A stretch of DNA of 64,000 nucleotides, taken from positions 1 through 64,000 of the forward strand of contig NZ_JACYFU010000003.1 in the NCBI RefSeq assembly GCF_014837245.1. The letters run 5' to 3'. The position numbers were made by a program, and so were the translations under genes. Every line of letters starts with the position of its first letter. The first letter of the stretch is position 1. Of the stretch, positions 8,596-16,213 are shown in pieces. The notes below the pieces were generated by a model. It saw nothing but the letters and a program-made list of their open reading frames with translations. It had not been told where the DNA came from and made no database searches. The DNA comes from Devosia oryzisoli. GTDB taxonomy: Bacteria; Pseudomonadota; Alphaproteobacteria; Rhizobiales; Devosiaceae.

Positions 8596-8947
8596 CTAAA
8601 GTCCGGCCGGCCCAAAAGCCGCGGCCGGCGGCCTTGGCGAGGCGGAGAGGGCGGCTTGCACCAGGTCAGAGTTGGTGAAAGGCCTAGATACCCACGGTGC
8701 CTGGGGTGCGTTAGGATATTCCGATGCGCTCCAAGCGGAAATATACAAGATCGGGACTGACGCTACCCGCAGCGCCTCCGCCAAAGCCTCACCTTGTTGG
8801 TCAGGAAGGCCCAGGTCGAGGGTGACGAGGTCATACCGCTGGTTGGCCATCAATGAAAACGCGCCACCAAAATCCGCGGTCAGTCTAACACACTGGCACC
8901 CGACGCTCTTGAGGATGTCTTCGATGTCCATGGCGATGAGAGCATCA
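8596..8947 (-). pseudogene. Truncated response-regulator receiver domain
   Basis: The frame has a receiver-type core: the helix after the acidic pocket (ALIAMDIEDILKSVGCQ), the phosphoacceptor strand (DLVTLDLGLPDQQG), a VPILYIS strand and a final VSRPF. Three things argue for decay. The opening strand that carries the acidic pair (usually VLVVEDE) is missing and is replaced from about 8947 by unrelated sequence that reads on the other strand. The invariant lysine of the last motif is arginine. The C-terminus is Pro/Ala-rich tail only. No output domain is present. Confidence 0.6.
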
Positions 8948-9227
8948 TGGCGGCGCGCATCAAGGCCGGGCTTGTACCCGGCGCGGCGGAACTGGCCGAC
9001 GCACCGCTCCTGACTGGCTGGGCCGTCCAGCCCTGCCCGGCGGATTGTTCCGCCTAGTCGGCTTCGTTAGCGGCCATCCCCTGCTGCAGGACGGCTGCAT
9101 CACCACCTCGGCGGTTCTTGCAGCCGATGAACAGACCGGGTGGGCGCGAACCATCAGCCGCTACTATCGGCTCGACCCCAGGCTCGGATACCAGCCCCAA
9201 AGTGATCAAGCGAGCATGCTCGATTGA
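8947..9227 (+). pseudogene. DUF6634-like fragment, frameshifted
   Basis: A first frame (about 8947-9045) reads ELADAPLLTGWAVQPCP. A second, shifted by one base near 9045, continues FRLVGFVSGHPLL, then TGWARTISRYYRLD, and stops at 9227. The two pieces join into the C-terminal part of a small alphaproteobacterial family (DUF6634 as I recall it, typified by a GHPLL turn and a GWARTxSRxYRLG end). Such genes often sit beside orphan parA genes, as here. The N-terminus is missing and the left boundary coincides with the truncation point of the receiver gene, so both appear to have been cut by one rearrangement. Confidence 0.5.
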
Positions 9228-9299
9228 CAGCAAGCCGGTATGCCGGTGGGTCAAGCATTTGTTCCTTGCCAGGCTTCCTCCGACATTGCCGAGGAAAGG

Positions 9300-9946
9300 A
9301 TGACCATGACCAAAAACAGTTCCATTGTCCTCGCGCTCTGGGTAAGGGCGGTTCGGGCAAAACATCGACTGCACTTGCCCTAGCGAGCCTGGCGGCCGCC
9401 GAGGGCCGCCGCGCCATAGTCCTCGACGCTGACCCGCAGCGTTCGGCCAGCGAATGGCATGCGGTGAGCGCAAACCCTGCCTTTGCCGTGCACAGCACCG
9501 AAGTCGGCGCAGTTGCCGCGCTGCTGAAACGCGCCAAAACACGCTACGATGTGGTAGTCATTGATAATCCACCGGCTCGCTACAGCGGCTCCACCGCCAT
9601 TGCCGAGAGGGCCGGTATGTCGCTGATCTGCGCCCGTCCGTTTCTCTTCGATATCTCTTTGGCTCTGGAGTGGGTGCACGTCCTGAAGAACGCCCACACA
9701 ACGCCATTGGTCGCGCTCACCGCCGCGCCACCTCTGCGCCTTGATATGGAGTCCCCAGCTGTCCGTATCGCGCGTGAGCGTCTCAAATCTGCAGGCGCGA
9801 CTCTTTGGCGCCACCAGATCACCCACCGCCTCGCCTACCCGGAGTTGATCCATCGCGGCATGACGATTGCCGACCTGTCGGCCGGTGCCCCGGCCCGTAC
9901 CGACTACGAACGCCTGTGGTCGGCCATTTGCAGGTGGAAGAGGTAA
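9300..9946 (+). pseudogene. ParA/MipZ-like partition ATPase, N-terminal frameshift
   Basis: The body is a clear deviant-Walker ATPase: GKGGSGKTST, then IVLDADPQRSASEW, then DVVVIDNPPA. It belongs to the short (about 215-residue) orphan ParA type, without a DNA-binding N-terminal domain. The natural start, with ribosome binding site GAGGAAAGG and ATG at 9300 or 9306, reads MTKNSSIVLAL and then leaves the ATPase frame at GGG (9340-9342). One extra G would give a continuous LALWGKGGSGKT. The uninterrupted frame starting at 9224 has an N-terminus unlike the family. The gene is therefore either inactive or carries a sequence error. It is followed at once by the small gene at 9947. Confidence 0.6.
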
Positions 9947-10165
9947 ATGCCGATGAACACGCCGCCGAAATCGTCTCTCCGCGCAACCGCAATCGCGCCT
10001 GACCTGGTAGAAGAGACCGAAGCACGCGCTCAGATCTGCTACCGGCTGTCCCGCGAAAGGCGCGACATGCTGCACCGCCTCGCACTCGACCGTCATACGA
10101 ACCTGCAGGGCCTTCTCGATGAGGCCGTGGGCGACCTCCTCGCCAAGCTGCAGGTGGACTCGTAA
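9947..10165 (+). CDS. Small putative DNA-binding partner of ParA
   Basis: This 72-residue product starts one base after the parA stop (ATG at 9947, or the second ATG at 9953). Its C-terminal half (ICYRLSRERRDMLHRLALDRHTNLQGLLDEAVGDLL) has the strand-helix-helix pattern of ribbon-helix-helix proteins, with a basic first half. ParA-type ATPases are often paired with such small centromere-binding or repressor proteins. If parA is broken, this protein has lost its partner but may still bind the imperfect palindrome that follows at 10189-10228. Confidence 0.6.
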   Translation: MPMNTPPKSSLRATAIAPDLVEETEARAQICYRLSRERRDMLHRLALDRHTNLQGLLDEAVGDLLAKLQVDS

Positions 10166-10188
10166 TCCGAATCGCGCGCTGTCTTGCT

Positions 10189-10228
10189 GTATTACTAGCT
10201 TGCGATCATTGCAGCTTGCTAGCAGTAC
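10189..10228. repeat. Imperfect palindrome downstream of parA pair
   Basis: The arms GTATTACTAGC (10189-10199) and GCTAGCAGTAC (10218-10228) are inverted with 9 of 11 matches. Between them the direct repeat AGCTTGC occurs at 10197-10203 and again just before the right arm. The position directly after the small DNA-binding gene suggests a binding site (parS-like or operator). It could also form a hairpin terminator, but no T run follows. Confidence 0.4.
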
Positions 10229-10607
10229 AGCGGGGAGGTGAGCGAAGGTGTCGTCCCGATGTCCGCAACGCGCACCATTTGGACATCCAAGGCGCCCTGT
10301 GACTGCCCTAGAAGCGGACAGCGGCGCATCCATTTGTCCAGCAGTATGCGCGCCATTTACTGTTCCAATCTTCACTTCAGAACTGCGTCGCATTGGGTAT
10401 CGACGACAAAGGCCGGTACGCCCACCCCTTACGCTGCCGGGCACAATGTGAGGAAACTGCCGAACCAAAGGCAGCCGCTCCTGTCGGGCGCGGCCTTGCG
10501 CCAAGCGGACCATTCACCTCTGAGACAAATCTTTGTCCAGATTGCTGGGCGCCTGATCTCGCCCTAAGATCAAGCAATCGCCGATATTATAGGCAGGCAA
10601 ACCTTTG
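10229..10607. other. Non-coding stretch before the AraC-type gene
   Basis: About 380 bases with no supported gene. They probably contain the promoter of the AraC-type regulator at 10608. No repeat or hairpin stands out. Confidence 0.35.
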
Positions 10608-11396
10608 ATGGTTACAGCTCCTCCAGGCAAAGCTTTGTTTTGGGAAGGCGGTAGCCTCTGGATTGGCCTGACCCATGTGACAAGCGACTATCACGCTCAT
10701 CACGCCATCCAGCTGGGGCTGGCGCTGACCGGGACCTGCCAGTTCAGAACAAGACGGGATGCTGACTGGATACACTACTCGGGTGCACTCATACCCCCAA
10801 ACTTCGAGCATACGTTCCAGGCTCCGGGCGATCTGGTTGCCAATCTGTTCTGCGATCCGGAGTCCACTGTGGGGCGGATGATCGCCGGCCGGCTCAACGC
10901 CAGGACGATCACGCCGCTCGACGCCGATACGACCGGTGGCTTGGCAGCTGAACTCAAGCATGCCTTTCTCACCGGAGCAGACACCAACACCTTGATGGCC
11001 GCCGCCAAGCGTTGCTTCACCCTGCTGATCGACGGCGCCAGCTTCGCCACGCCAACCGACCCGCGGATCGAAAGGGCGGTGGCCGAAATCCATCGCCGGA
11101 TCAATGAACCCCTGACGTTGGGTGAAATTGCCGGCATCGTGAACCTGTCGGAGGGTCGTTTCCGGCACCTGTTCGTCAGCGAGACCGGCCTCCACTTCAG
11201 GGCTTACGTATTGTGGGCGCGCCTCAACAAGGCGCTCCAGCTGGGCTTTGCAGGAAGCAGTTGGACTGAGGCCGCCCACGCCGCCAATTTTTCTGACGCG
11301 GCCCATCTGACGCGGACCTGCCAACGCATGTTTGGTTTTGCTCCCACCCACGCTCAGCGCGGGCAGATCGAGATGCAGACCTCGAGCGTGATGTGA
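10608..11396 (+). CDS. AraC-family transcriptional regulator
   Basis: The 262-residue protein carries an N-terminal cupin-like effector region (residues 20-90, with HHAIQLGLALTG and a LIPPNFEHTFQAPGD turn). Its C-terminal AraC DNA-binding domain covers about 160-255, with two helix-turn-helix units near TLGEIAGIVNLSEGRFRHLFVSETGLHFRAYVLW and SWTEAAHAANFSDAAHLTRTC. The ATG at 10608 was preferred to the TTG one codon earlier. It faces the convergent peroxidase gene, and the likely target is unknown. The nearby PfpI-type gene would be a candidate because the two families are often linked. Confidence 0.85.
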   Translation: MVTAPPGKALFWEGGSLWIGLTHVTSDYHAHHAIQLGLALTGTCQFRTRRDADWIHYSGALIPPNFEHTFQAPGDLVANLFCDPESTVGRMIAGRLNARTITPLDADTTGGLAAELKHAFLTGADTNTLMAAAKRCFTLLIDGASFATPTDPRIERAVAEIHRRINEPLTLGEIAGIVNLSEGRFRHLFVSETGLHFRAYVLWARLNKALQLGFAGSSWTEAAHAANFSDAAHLTRTCQRMFGFAPTHAQRGQIEMQTSSVM

Positions 11397-11405
11397 ATGG
11401 TGTGG

Positions 11406-12554
11406 TCATCTCGGGGCTTCACTGCTCAAGGTGACGAGGAAGGCCACCAGGGCATCCTGCTCTTCCTGGGAGAGGTCAAGCGGCTCGAGTTCGGAGTGTC
11501 CCTCAGGAGCGAGCGGCGCCTCGCTATAGTGCGTGACCACGTCGGCTAGAGAGGCCATCTGCCCGGCATGCATGAACGGCGCCCTCGCCGCTACGTTTCG
11601 CAGTGAGGGGGTCTTGAAGGCGCGAACCAGTTCCTCGCCTTCCGACTTCATGAAGGTGAGCTCCGTGCACACCTCAGGCTTGGCGTCGCTGAACTCTCCA
11701 AGGCAGTTGAAGGGATCGCGCTGGACGATCGCCACGCCGCCGGCCCGCCCGGTGTCTGGAGGCAGGTGTGCAACGGCGGGCACGCCGGTGTTGTGGAAAT
11801 CATTGTCGGTGAAGAGCGGCCCGTTGTGACAGTTGACGCAGTTGCCCGCACCGATGAACAGCTTGAGGCCGGTGAGTTCCTGCGCAGTCAATGCGTCGGA
11901 GGGCTGTCCACTGGAAACAGCGTCGGCGTACAGGTCGAAGCGGGACTTCTGCGGCACTATGGTGCGCTCGAAGGCTGCTATTGCCTTGCCGACATTGGCG
12001 AAGGCGCGGTCCAGCGGCAGCTCGACCGGCTCTGCGCCGAAGACCGCGCGGAACTCTTGGGCGTAATTCGCCGCCACGACTTCGACGATGGCCTGGCGGT
12101 TGCTGCCGTGCTCGGTGGGGTTCTCAAGCGGCCCAAGGGCTTGCGCCCATTGGCTATCCGCCCGCCCGTCCCAGAACTGCCAGGGACTGTAGGCCGTGCC
12201 AGCGATCGGCATGGTCCGCCGCGCGGTCTCCCCGATGCCCCGCCCGAGCGGAATACCATCCTGGAACTGCCGATCCGGAAGGTGACAGCTGGCGCAGGCC
12301 ACTTTCCCGTTGCCGCTCATCCTTGTGTCAAAGAAGAGCTTGCGCCCGAGGACTGCGGCTCGAGGATCGTCGGCCACGGCATTGGACGGGTCCGGCGGCA
12401 GCTCGGGAAGGCCGGACAGGGACAAAGAGGAGATGAGCTGCAGCTCCCGATCCGTCCACCGGACGGACGCATCGCGCGGAACAGAGGCGAGCATGCCTGC
12501 CGTCATTGCCGCGAGGATGGCCGCAGCGCTGAAAAGGGCTAACTTCCTGTCCAT
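11406..12554 (-). CDS. Di-heme cytochrome c peroxidase (MauG/CcpA superfamily)
   Basis: A 382-residue exported protein with an N-terminal signal anchor (residues 5-25) and two heme c attachment motifs, CASCH (C87-H91) and CVNCH in the second domain. The segment after the first motif (LPDRQFQDGIPLGRGIGETARRTMP) and the final heme-ligand region (KTPSLRNVAARAPFMHAG) are typical of bacterial peroxidases of this superfamily, which reduce H2O2 with electrons from cytochrome c, or oxidise protein substrates in the MauG branch. It starts one base after the FixH-like gene stop, so the two are co-translated. Confidence 0.85.
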   Translation of the reverse strand: MDRKLALFSAAAILAAMTAGMLASVPRDASVRWTDRELQLISSLSLSGLPELPPDPSNAVADDPRAAVLGRKLFFDTRMSGNGKVACASCHLPDRQFQDGIPLGRGIGETARRTMPIAGTAYSPWQFWDGRADSQWAQALGPLENPTEHGSNRQAIVEVVAANYAQEFRAVFGAEPVELPLDRAFANVGKAIAAFERTIVPQKSRFDLYADAVSSGQPSDALTAQELTGLKLFIGAGNCVNCHNGPLFTDNDFHNTGVPAVAHLPPDTGRAGGVAIVQRDPFNCLGEFSDAKPEVCTELTFMKSEGEELVRAFKTPSLRNVAARAPFMHAGQMASLADVVTHYSEAPLAPEGHSELEPLDLSQEEQDALVAFLVTLSSEAPR

Positions 12555-12555
12555 G

Positions 12556-12981
12556 TCACAGCGCCAGGTTGAACGTTGCCGTATCGACGCCGGCGGTACC
12601 CGAGATCTCGACCTTCAGCACCCACCAGCCGGGCATGTTGAACCTCATGCCTCCGACGATGTGGCGGCCGTGATGATCCTTGCCCGTAACCGCCGGGACC
12701 GTGGGCAGACCGTGGCCGTGCTGGGGCATGCCGCCATCGATGACGATGTCAGCGTCTACCGGCTGACCGGCGGCATCGGTAACGTCGACCAGCCACGCGT
12801 GCATCTTGCCCACAGGCACCGGATCGATGCCGGGAACGAGCGTGACCTGGTAGTGACCATCCTTCGAGAGGTGGGAGAGGCTGTAGTCGAGGTCGGCGGG
12901 CGGTGTGGACCGGGTTGCCGCGAACGCGATGCCGCCGGCGACCAGGAGCACGGCAGGAATGAGCCAGAGCTTTTGGAACAC
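12556..12981 (-). CDS. FixH/YtkA-like exported protein
   Basis: A 141-residue protein with one N-terminal membrane anchor (residues 5-22) and a beta-sandwich domain of the FixH/YtkA type (residues 35-141). Visible hallmarks are HYQVTLVPG, the VDADIVIDGGMPQHGHGLPT stretch (histidine- and methionine-rich, as in copper-handling relatives) and the closing FNMPGWWVLKVEI. FixH-like proteins assist copper or heme delivery to oxidases. Coupling to the peroxidase gene (one-base gap) suggests it serves that enzyme or forms part of one periplasmic redox unit. Confidence 0.7.
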   Translation of the reverse strand: MFQKLWLIPAVLLVAGGIAFAATRSTPPADLDYSLSHLSKDGHYQVTLVPGIDPVPVGKMHAWLVDVTDAAGQPVDADIVIDGGMPQHGHGLPTVPAVTGKDHHGRHIVGGMRFNMPGWWVLKVEISGTAGVDTATFNLAL

Positions 12982-13071
12982 TGTTCTTCTCTTTGTTAGG
13001 GATGTGGTTTGATTGGGCGGAGCCAGAGGGAAGCCGCCGGCTTGAGACGCGCCCGCGGTGCGATGCTCTGG

Positions 13072-13230
13072 CTATACCCGGGTGTGTCGCTGTCGGGCGG
13101 CGTCCACGAGATCGAGCCGCGACAGGCCGAGGTCCGCGAGGCGATGCTCTGGAAGAGCGCTGATTTCCAGCGCCGTTATGCGCCGTCTGCGACGCGCCGC
13201 AATCTGGTTGAAGATGGGAAAGGCAGGCAT
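13072..13230 (-). CDS. DUF1127 small protein
   Basis: A 52-residue arginine-rich peptide whose C-terminal half (ALEISALPEHRLADLGLSRLDL) is the DUF1127 signature (L-D-RxLxDIGLxRxDI). The ATG at 13230 has GGAG nine bases upstream, which is preferred to the longer frame. In alphaproteobacteria, proteins with this domain act in phosphate and carbon metabolism and in RNA turnover, through RNA or protein binding. It stands alone on the minus strand upstream of the divergent PfpI-type gene, with an A/T-rich promoter region between them. Confidence 0.7.
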   Translation of the reverse strand: MPAFPIFNQIAARRRRRITALEISALPEHRLADLGLSRLDLVDAARQRHTRV

Positions 13231-13387
13231 GTGAGGTCTCCGTTTTGACGCAACGGGACCTAGCAAGCCGGCACTCGGGACAATTGAACAAAGAGGCTGC
13301 CGAAGTAGCCTTTTTATTCAAGCCGGAGCGTGCCGCGAACTTCTACTGTGGGGGCCAGTAACCGTTCACCTGCGAGGAACAACAGCC

Positions 13388-14146
13388 ATGGACCGCCGCT
13401 CACTCATCTTGTCTGCACTTGCACTGCCCCTGCTTCCCGCCCTCTCCCGTGCTGCACCTGCGTCACCCGGCACGAATGACATCGGCATGCTCGTTTACCC
13501 CGGCTTTACGGCGCTCGACTTCGTGGGGCCCCATCATTTTCTGGGCAACCTGCCGGCGACCAATGTACATGTGGTCACGACCCAGCACGATCTTGCTCCG
13601 GTTTCGTCCGACCTCGGCCTTATGGTTCAGCCGACCATCACCATGGACGATTGTCCTCTCGATCTGACTGTGCTGTTCATCCCGGGCGGCATGGGCGGCA
13701 CGATCGCTGCAGCGCGCGATGAGCGCGTTCTCAACTTCGTCTCCAGCCGGGCCTCCCGCGCGCGCTACGTCACTAGCGTCTGTACTGGTTCGCTGATCCT
13801 GGGCGCCGCCGGTGCCCTCCAGGGCAAGCGCGCCACCTCCCACTGGGTGACAGTGCCAGTGCTGGAGCGCTTTGGCGCCACCCCGGTGCGAGAACGGGTC
13901 GTCCGCGATGGGCACGTCATTACAGGTGCCGGCGTGTCAGCTGGGATCGACTTCGGCATAACCTTGGCTGAAGAGCTCGGCGGTCGCCAGTTCGCCGAGG
14001 CGGGCGTGCTGGTTTCCGAGTACGCTCCAGAACCGCCGATCGTCGGTGGCACACTCGAGGCCGCGCGTCCTGAAATCGCGGACCTGCTCCAGACGAACCT
14101 GGCGCCGTTCGTAGCTGAAGCTCGAAAGCTGGAGATGCGGCAATGA
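13388..14146 (+). CDS. Exported DJ-1/PfpI-family protein
   Basis: The 252-residue protein begins with a signal peptide (residues 1-22, DRRSLILSALALPLLPALSRAA) and continues as a DJ-1/PfpI glutamine-amidotransferase-like fold. The nucleophile elbow is SVCTGS with Cys132, followed by LILGAAGALQGKRATSHW, a stretch shared with isonitrile hydratases and GlxA-like AraC-linked proteins. An acidic partner residue lies in ALDFVGP. Export is unusual for the family. The stop overlaps the start of the HAD gene (ATGA), so the two are translated together. The substrate is unknown; isonitrile hydratase is one possibility. Confidence 0.75.
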   Translation: MDRRSLILSALALPLLPALSRAAPASPGTNDIGMLVYPGFTALDFVGPHHFLGNLPATNVHVVTTQHDLAPVSSDLGLMVQPTITMDDCPLDLTVLFIPGGMGGTIAAARDERVLNFVSSRASRARYVTSVCTGSLILGAAGALQGKRATSHWVTVPVLERFGATPVRERVVRDGHVITGAGVSAGIDFGITLAEELGGRQFAEAGVLVSEYAPEPPIVGGTLEAARPEIADLLQTNLAPFVAEARKLEMRQ

Positions 14147-14778
14147 CGGCGTACAAGCTCGTCATCTTCGATTTCGACGGGACCCTCGCCGACAGCGCGC
14201 CCTGGTTCATCAGCACTCTGGGCGGCCTTGCGCTCAAGCACGGCTTCAAACAAGTGAGCCGACAGGAGATCGACATGCTCCGGGGCAAACCCAGCCGGGA
14301 GATCGTCCGGTATCTCGGGATTCGTTTCTGGCAGATGCCGGTAATCGCTCAAGACCTGCGCCGACAGAGTGCTCAGGTCGCAGGCGAGATCCCCCTATTC
14401 GCAGGGGTGCCTCGCCTGCTCCGGGACGTCAAGGGAGCTGGCGCGCGGATCGCTATCGTCAGCTCCAACGGTGAGGAGACAGTGCGCCGCGTGCTGGGGA
14501 CATCGGCCGGGATGGTCGACCATTATGTCTGCGGCGCCTCGCTCTTTGGGAAAGCCGCCAAATTCCGTGCCCTTCGCCGCACGCTCCGGCTTCACCCTCG
14601 AGAAGTGCTGTCCGTCGGTGATGAAGGCCGAGATGTGGACGCTGCCCGCAAGGCGGGCTTCACCTCCGTTGGCGTCACTTGGGGCTACGCCACCGAAGCC
14701 GCTCTGCGCGTGGCCGGGCCCGCACACACCGTGCACAAAGTGGAAGAGCTTGCCGCTTTGGTGGGGGGAACTGAATAA
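14143..14778 (+). CDS. HAD-family phosphatase (phosphoglycolate phosphatase-like)
   Basis: A 211-residue haloacid-dehalogenase hydrolase with motif I DFDGT (nucleophile D10, D12), a helical cap (about 20-75), motif II in IAIVSSNGEE (about S105), a lysine region in GKAAKFRALRR and motif IV VGDEGRDVDAARKAG. The closest named group is phosphoglycolate phosphatase-like enzymes, which hydrolyse small phosphate esters in the cytoplasm. It overlaps the PfpI-type gene by four bases (ATGA), which suggests a common operon although one product is exported and the other is not. Confidence 0.85.
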   Translation: MTAYKLVIFDFDGTLADSAPWFISTLGGLALKHGFKQVSRQEIDMLRGKPSREIVRYLGIRFWQMPVIAQDLRRQSAQVAGEIPLFAGVPRLLRDVKGAGARIAIVSSNGEETVRRVLGTSAGMVDHYVCGASLFGKAAKFRALRRTLRLHPREVLSVGDEGRDVDAARKAGFTSVGVTWGYATEAALRVAGPAHTVHKVEELAALVGGTE

Positions 14779-15184
14779 GCTTTGCATTGGTTCAGCCGAA
14801 CATCGTCACCGTCGTTTGGTGGGTGGACCGGGGCACTGATTGCCGCCACACCCGACTGATACGCCCTTTATCGGACGTTCAGGCCGCCTCGAACTCTCCA
14901 AAAGCAGTCGGTCCGCTTAAGGCGACGGCCATAACGGGGTTCAAGTTTCCCGACCGGCAACTTCGGGCGTGGTCAGAAATCAGCCGCGGGAGCTCGCCAA
15001 GGGCTGACCGAGTGGTGGCTGACAAAAGCCGCTACGATCTCGGTGCGCGCGGTCAGTTCGGCTTCGGTGCCGTAGCCGGGCCCGTGTTGTCGTACATGGG
15101 AGGAAGCCTGCCACTTCAACGGCGGACGCCAGCTCCACCCGCCTGCTACGGACGGTTCCCCTCGGTGGACTCGGCCCTGCACGT
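14779..15184. other. Non-coding stretch
   Basis: About 400 bases between the HAD gene and the DUF1622 gene. A plus-strand frame of 133 codons exists at 14787-15188, but it lacks a ribosome binding site and has no family resemblance. It is not called as a gene. Confidence 0.35.
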
Positions 15185-15526
15185 CTAGGTTTTCGGACGT
15201 TGCCATGGCCAGCGGCCCTCTATTTCCACTTCCAGTGACAGGCTGAGGAAAGTGCGAATCACCACGATCCCTGCCAAAACGGCTAGGCTGGTGAGAGAGG
15301 GGGCGATGGCCACCGTGTTGATGATGTCCGCTGCGACGAGCAGTTCCAACCCCAGAAGGATGGCGCGACCAAGCGTGGAGCGGAGTTCGCGGTAGGAATT
15401 TTCAGCGTTTCGGTGACGGACAAAGGTAACGCCCGCCACGATAGCGCCGATTACGATAACCGCCACCCCACAAGCCTCGATGGCCCTCGTCGTCCCGTGC
15501 AGAGTACCGGCAAAAATCGTCTCCAT
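15185..15526 (-). CDS. DUF1622 membrane protein
   Basis: This 113-residue integral membrane protein has three helices (about residues 18-36, 50-75 and 77-97). The DUF1622 pattern is visible in GRAILLGLELLVAADIINTV and in the charged closing strand SLSLEVEIEGRWPWQ. The role of the family is unknown. The second copy of the 53-bp repeat with its EcfG-like core lies about 165 bases upstream on the same strand (15690-15742), so it may be stress-induced. Confidence 0.75.
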   Translation of the reverse strand: METIFAGTLHGTTRAIEACGVAVIVIGAIVAGVTFVRHRNAENSYRELRSTLGRAILLGLELLVAADIINTVAIAPSLTSLAVLAGIVVIRTFLSLSLEVEIEGRWPWQRPKT

Positions 15527-15618
15527 CTCGCCTCCGTTCGCCTGCCAGCCAACACATAGGCACGCACCTCGGTTGCACCATTGAAATTAGGACGGCGGGT
15601 TTGGCCGGGGGCTCAGCA

Positions 15619-15698
15619 TTGAACAACGTGACGGTGATGGTCGCCGAGGACGAGCGACCGCTCTCGAAGAGGCAGGGCTTAATTCTGCGAGTCTATAG
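15619..15698 (+). pseudogene. Scrap of a response-regulator N-terminus
   Basis: A plus-strand frame from the TTG at 15619 reads NNVTVMVAEDE, the opening strand and acidic pair of a receiver domain. A few bases later another frame reads ALEEAG followed by a stop at 15696-15698, which is how the first helix of such receivers ends. The intervening residues are missing. The scrap ends inside the 53-bp repeat. Confidence 0.4.
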
Positions 15699-15742
15699 GG
15701 CATAACGGGAAGTGTGTCGTTTGGTGCCACAGGATGAAGCTG
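15690..15742 (-). promoter_or_regulatory. 53-bp dispersed repeat, copy 2, EcfG-like core
   Basis: Inverted copy of 118-170 with 48 of 53 identical bases. Read on the minus strand it has GGCAC, 16 bases, then CGTT, followed by a conserved CCTATAGACT end where transcription could begin. It points towards the DUF1622 gene. See copy 1 for the mobile-element alternative. Confidence 0.45.
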
Positions 15743-15837
15743 CCCAATTGCCGAGGATGAGGCGCCGCATCTTTGAGACGTCTTGGCCTTTCCTGGAGAC
15801 TTGAGGCGGGGCTTCCAGGCGGAACTATCACGCCCCA

Positions 15838-16209
15838 TCACCGCAGTTGCCCGCAGGCCGGCAGGAGGAGCGCAGCGATGGAGAAGTAGACCATCGCGAG
15901 CACGGAGATTCCGCCGAGCAGCCGCGTGATGCTCAGCAAGAAGGGCCACTGTTCCGGCGGCGGCGACGCGCCAGTCAGGCCGCGGAACACCGGGCTCGGC
16001 TTGGCCAGTGCCAGAAGGACGAGCCCCATCAGGATCACGCAGGGTGCAAGCACCAGCCATCCAACGATCTGTGGCGGCAATGCTCCGAAAGCACAGAGAG
16101 AGGACTGCGCGCCGTAGATGATGGTCAGGTCCGCCGCCCACAGAATGGGGCCGGTCAGGATGAAGATCAGTGTCCCGATCATTTGCCTCGATGAGCGCCT
16201 GTCGTCCAT
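15838..16209 (-). CDS. Small membrane protein of the oxidase operon
   Basis: A 123-residue protein with four predicted helices (about 11-30, 45-66, 85-103 and the C-terminal AALLLPACG). The ATG at 16209 is preferred because GGGTGA lies seven bases upstream. It overlaps the end of the oxidase subunit I/III gene by about six bases, so it is part of that operon. No named family was recognised. By position and size it may be an assembly or accessory subunit of the oxidase, comparable to the small hydrophobic proteins in other caa3 operons. Confidence 0.65.
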   Translation of the reverse strand: MDDRRSSRQMIGTLIFILTGPILWAADLTIIYGAQSSLCAFGALPPQIVGWLVLAPCVILMGLVLLALAKPSPVFRGLTGASPPPEQWPFLLSITRLLGGISVLAMVYFSIAALLLPACGQLR

Positions 16210-16213
16210 GATG

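Noticed and set aside
14787-15188. A 133-codon plus-strand frame
   Set aside because: No ribosome binding site, no family match, and patchy composition; left as non-coding.
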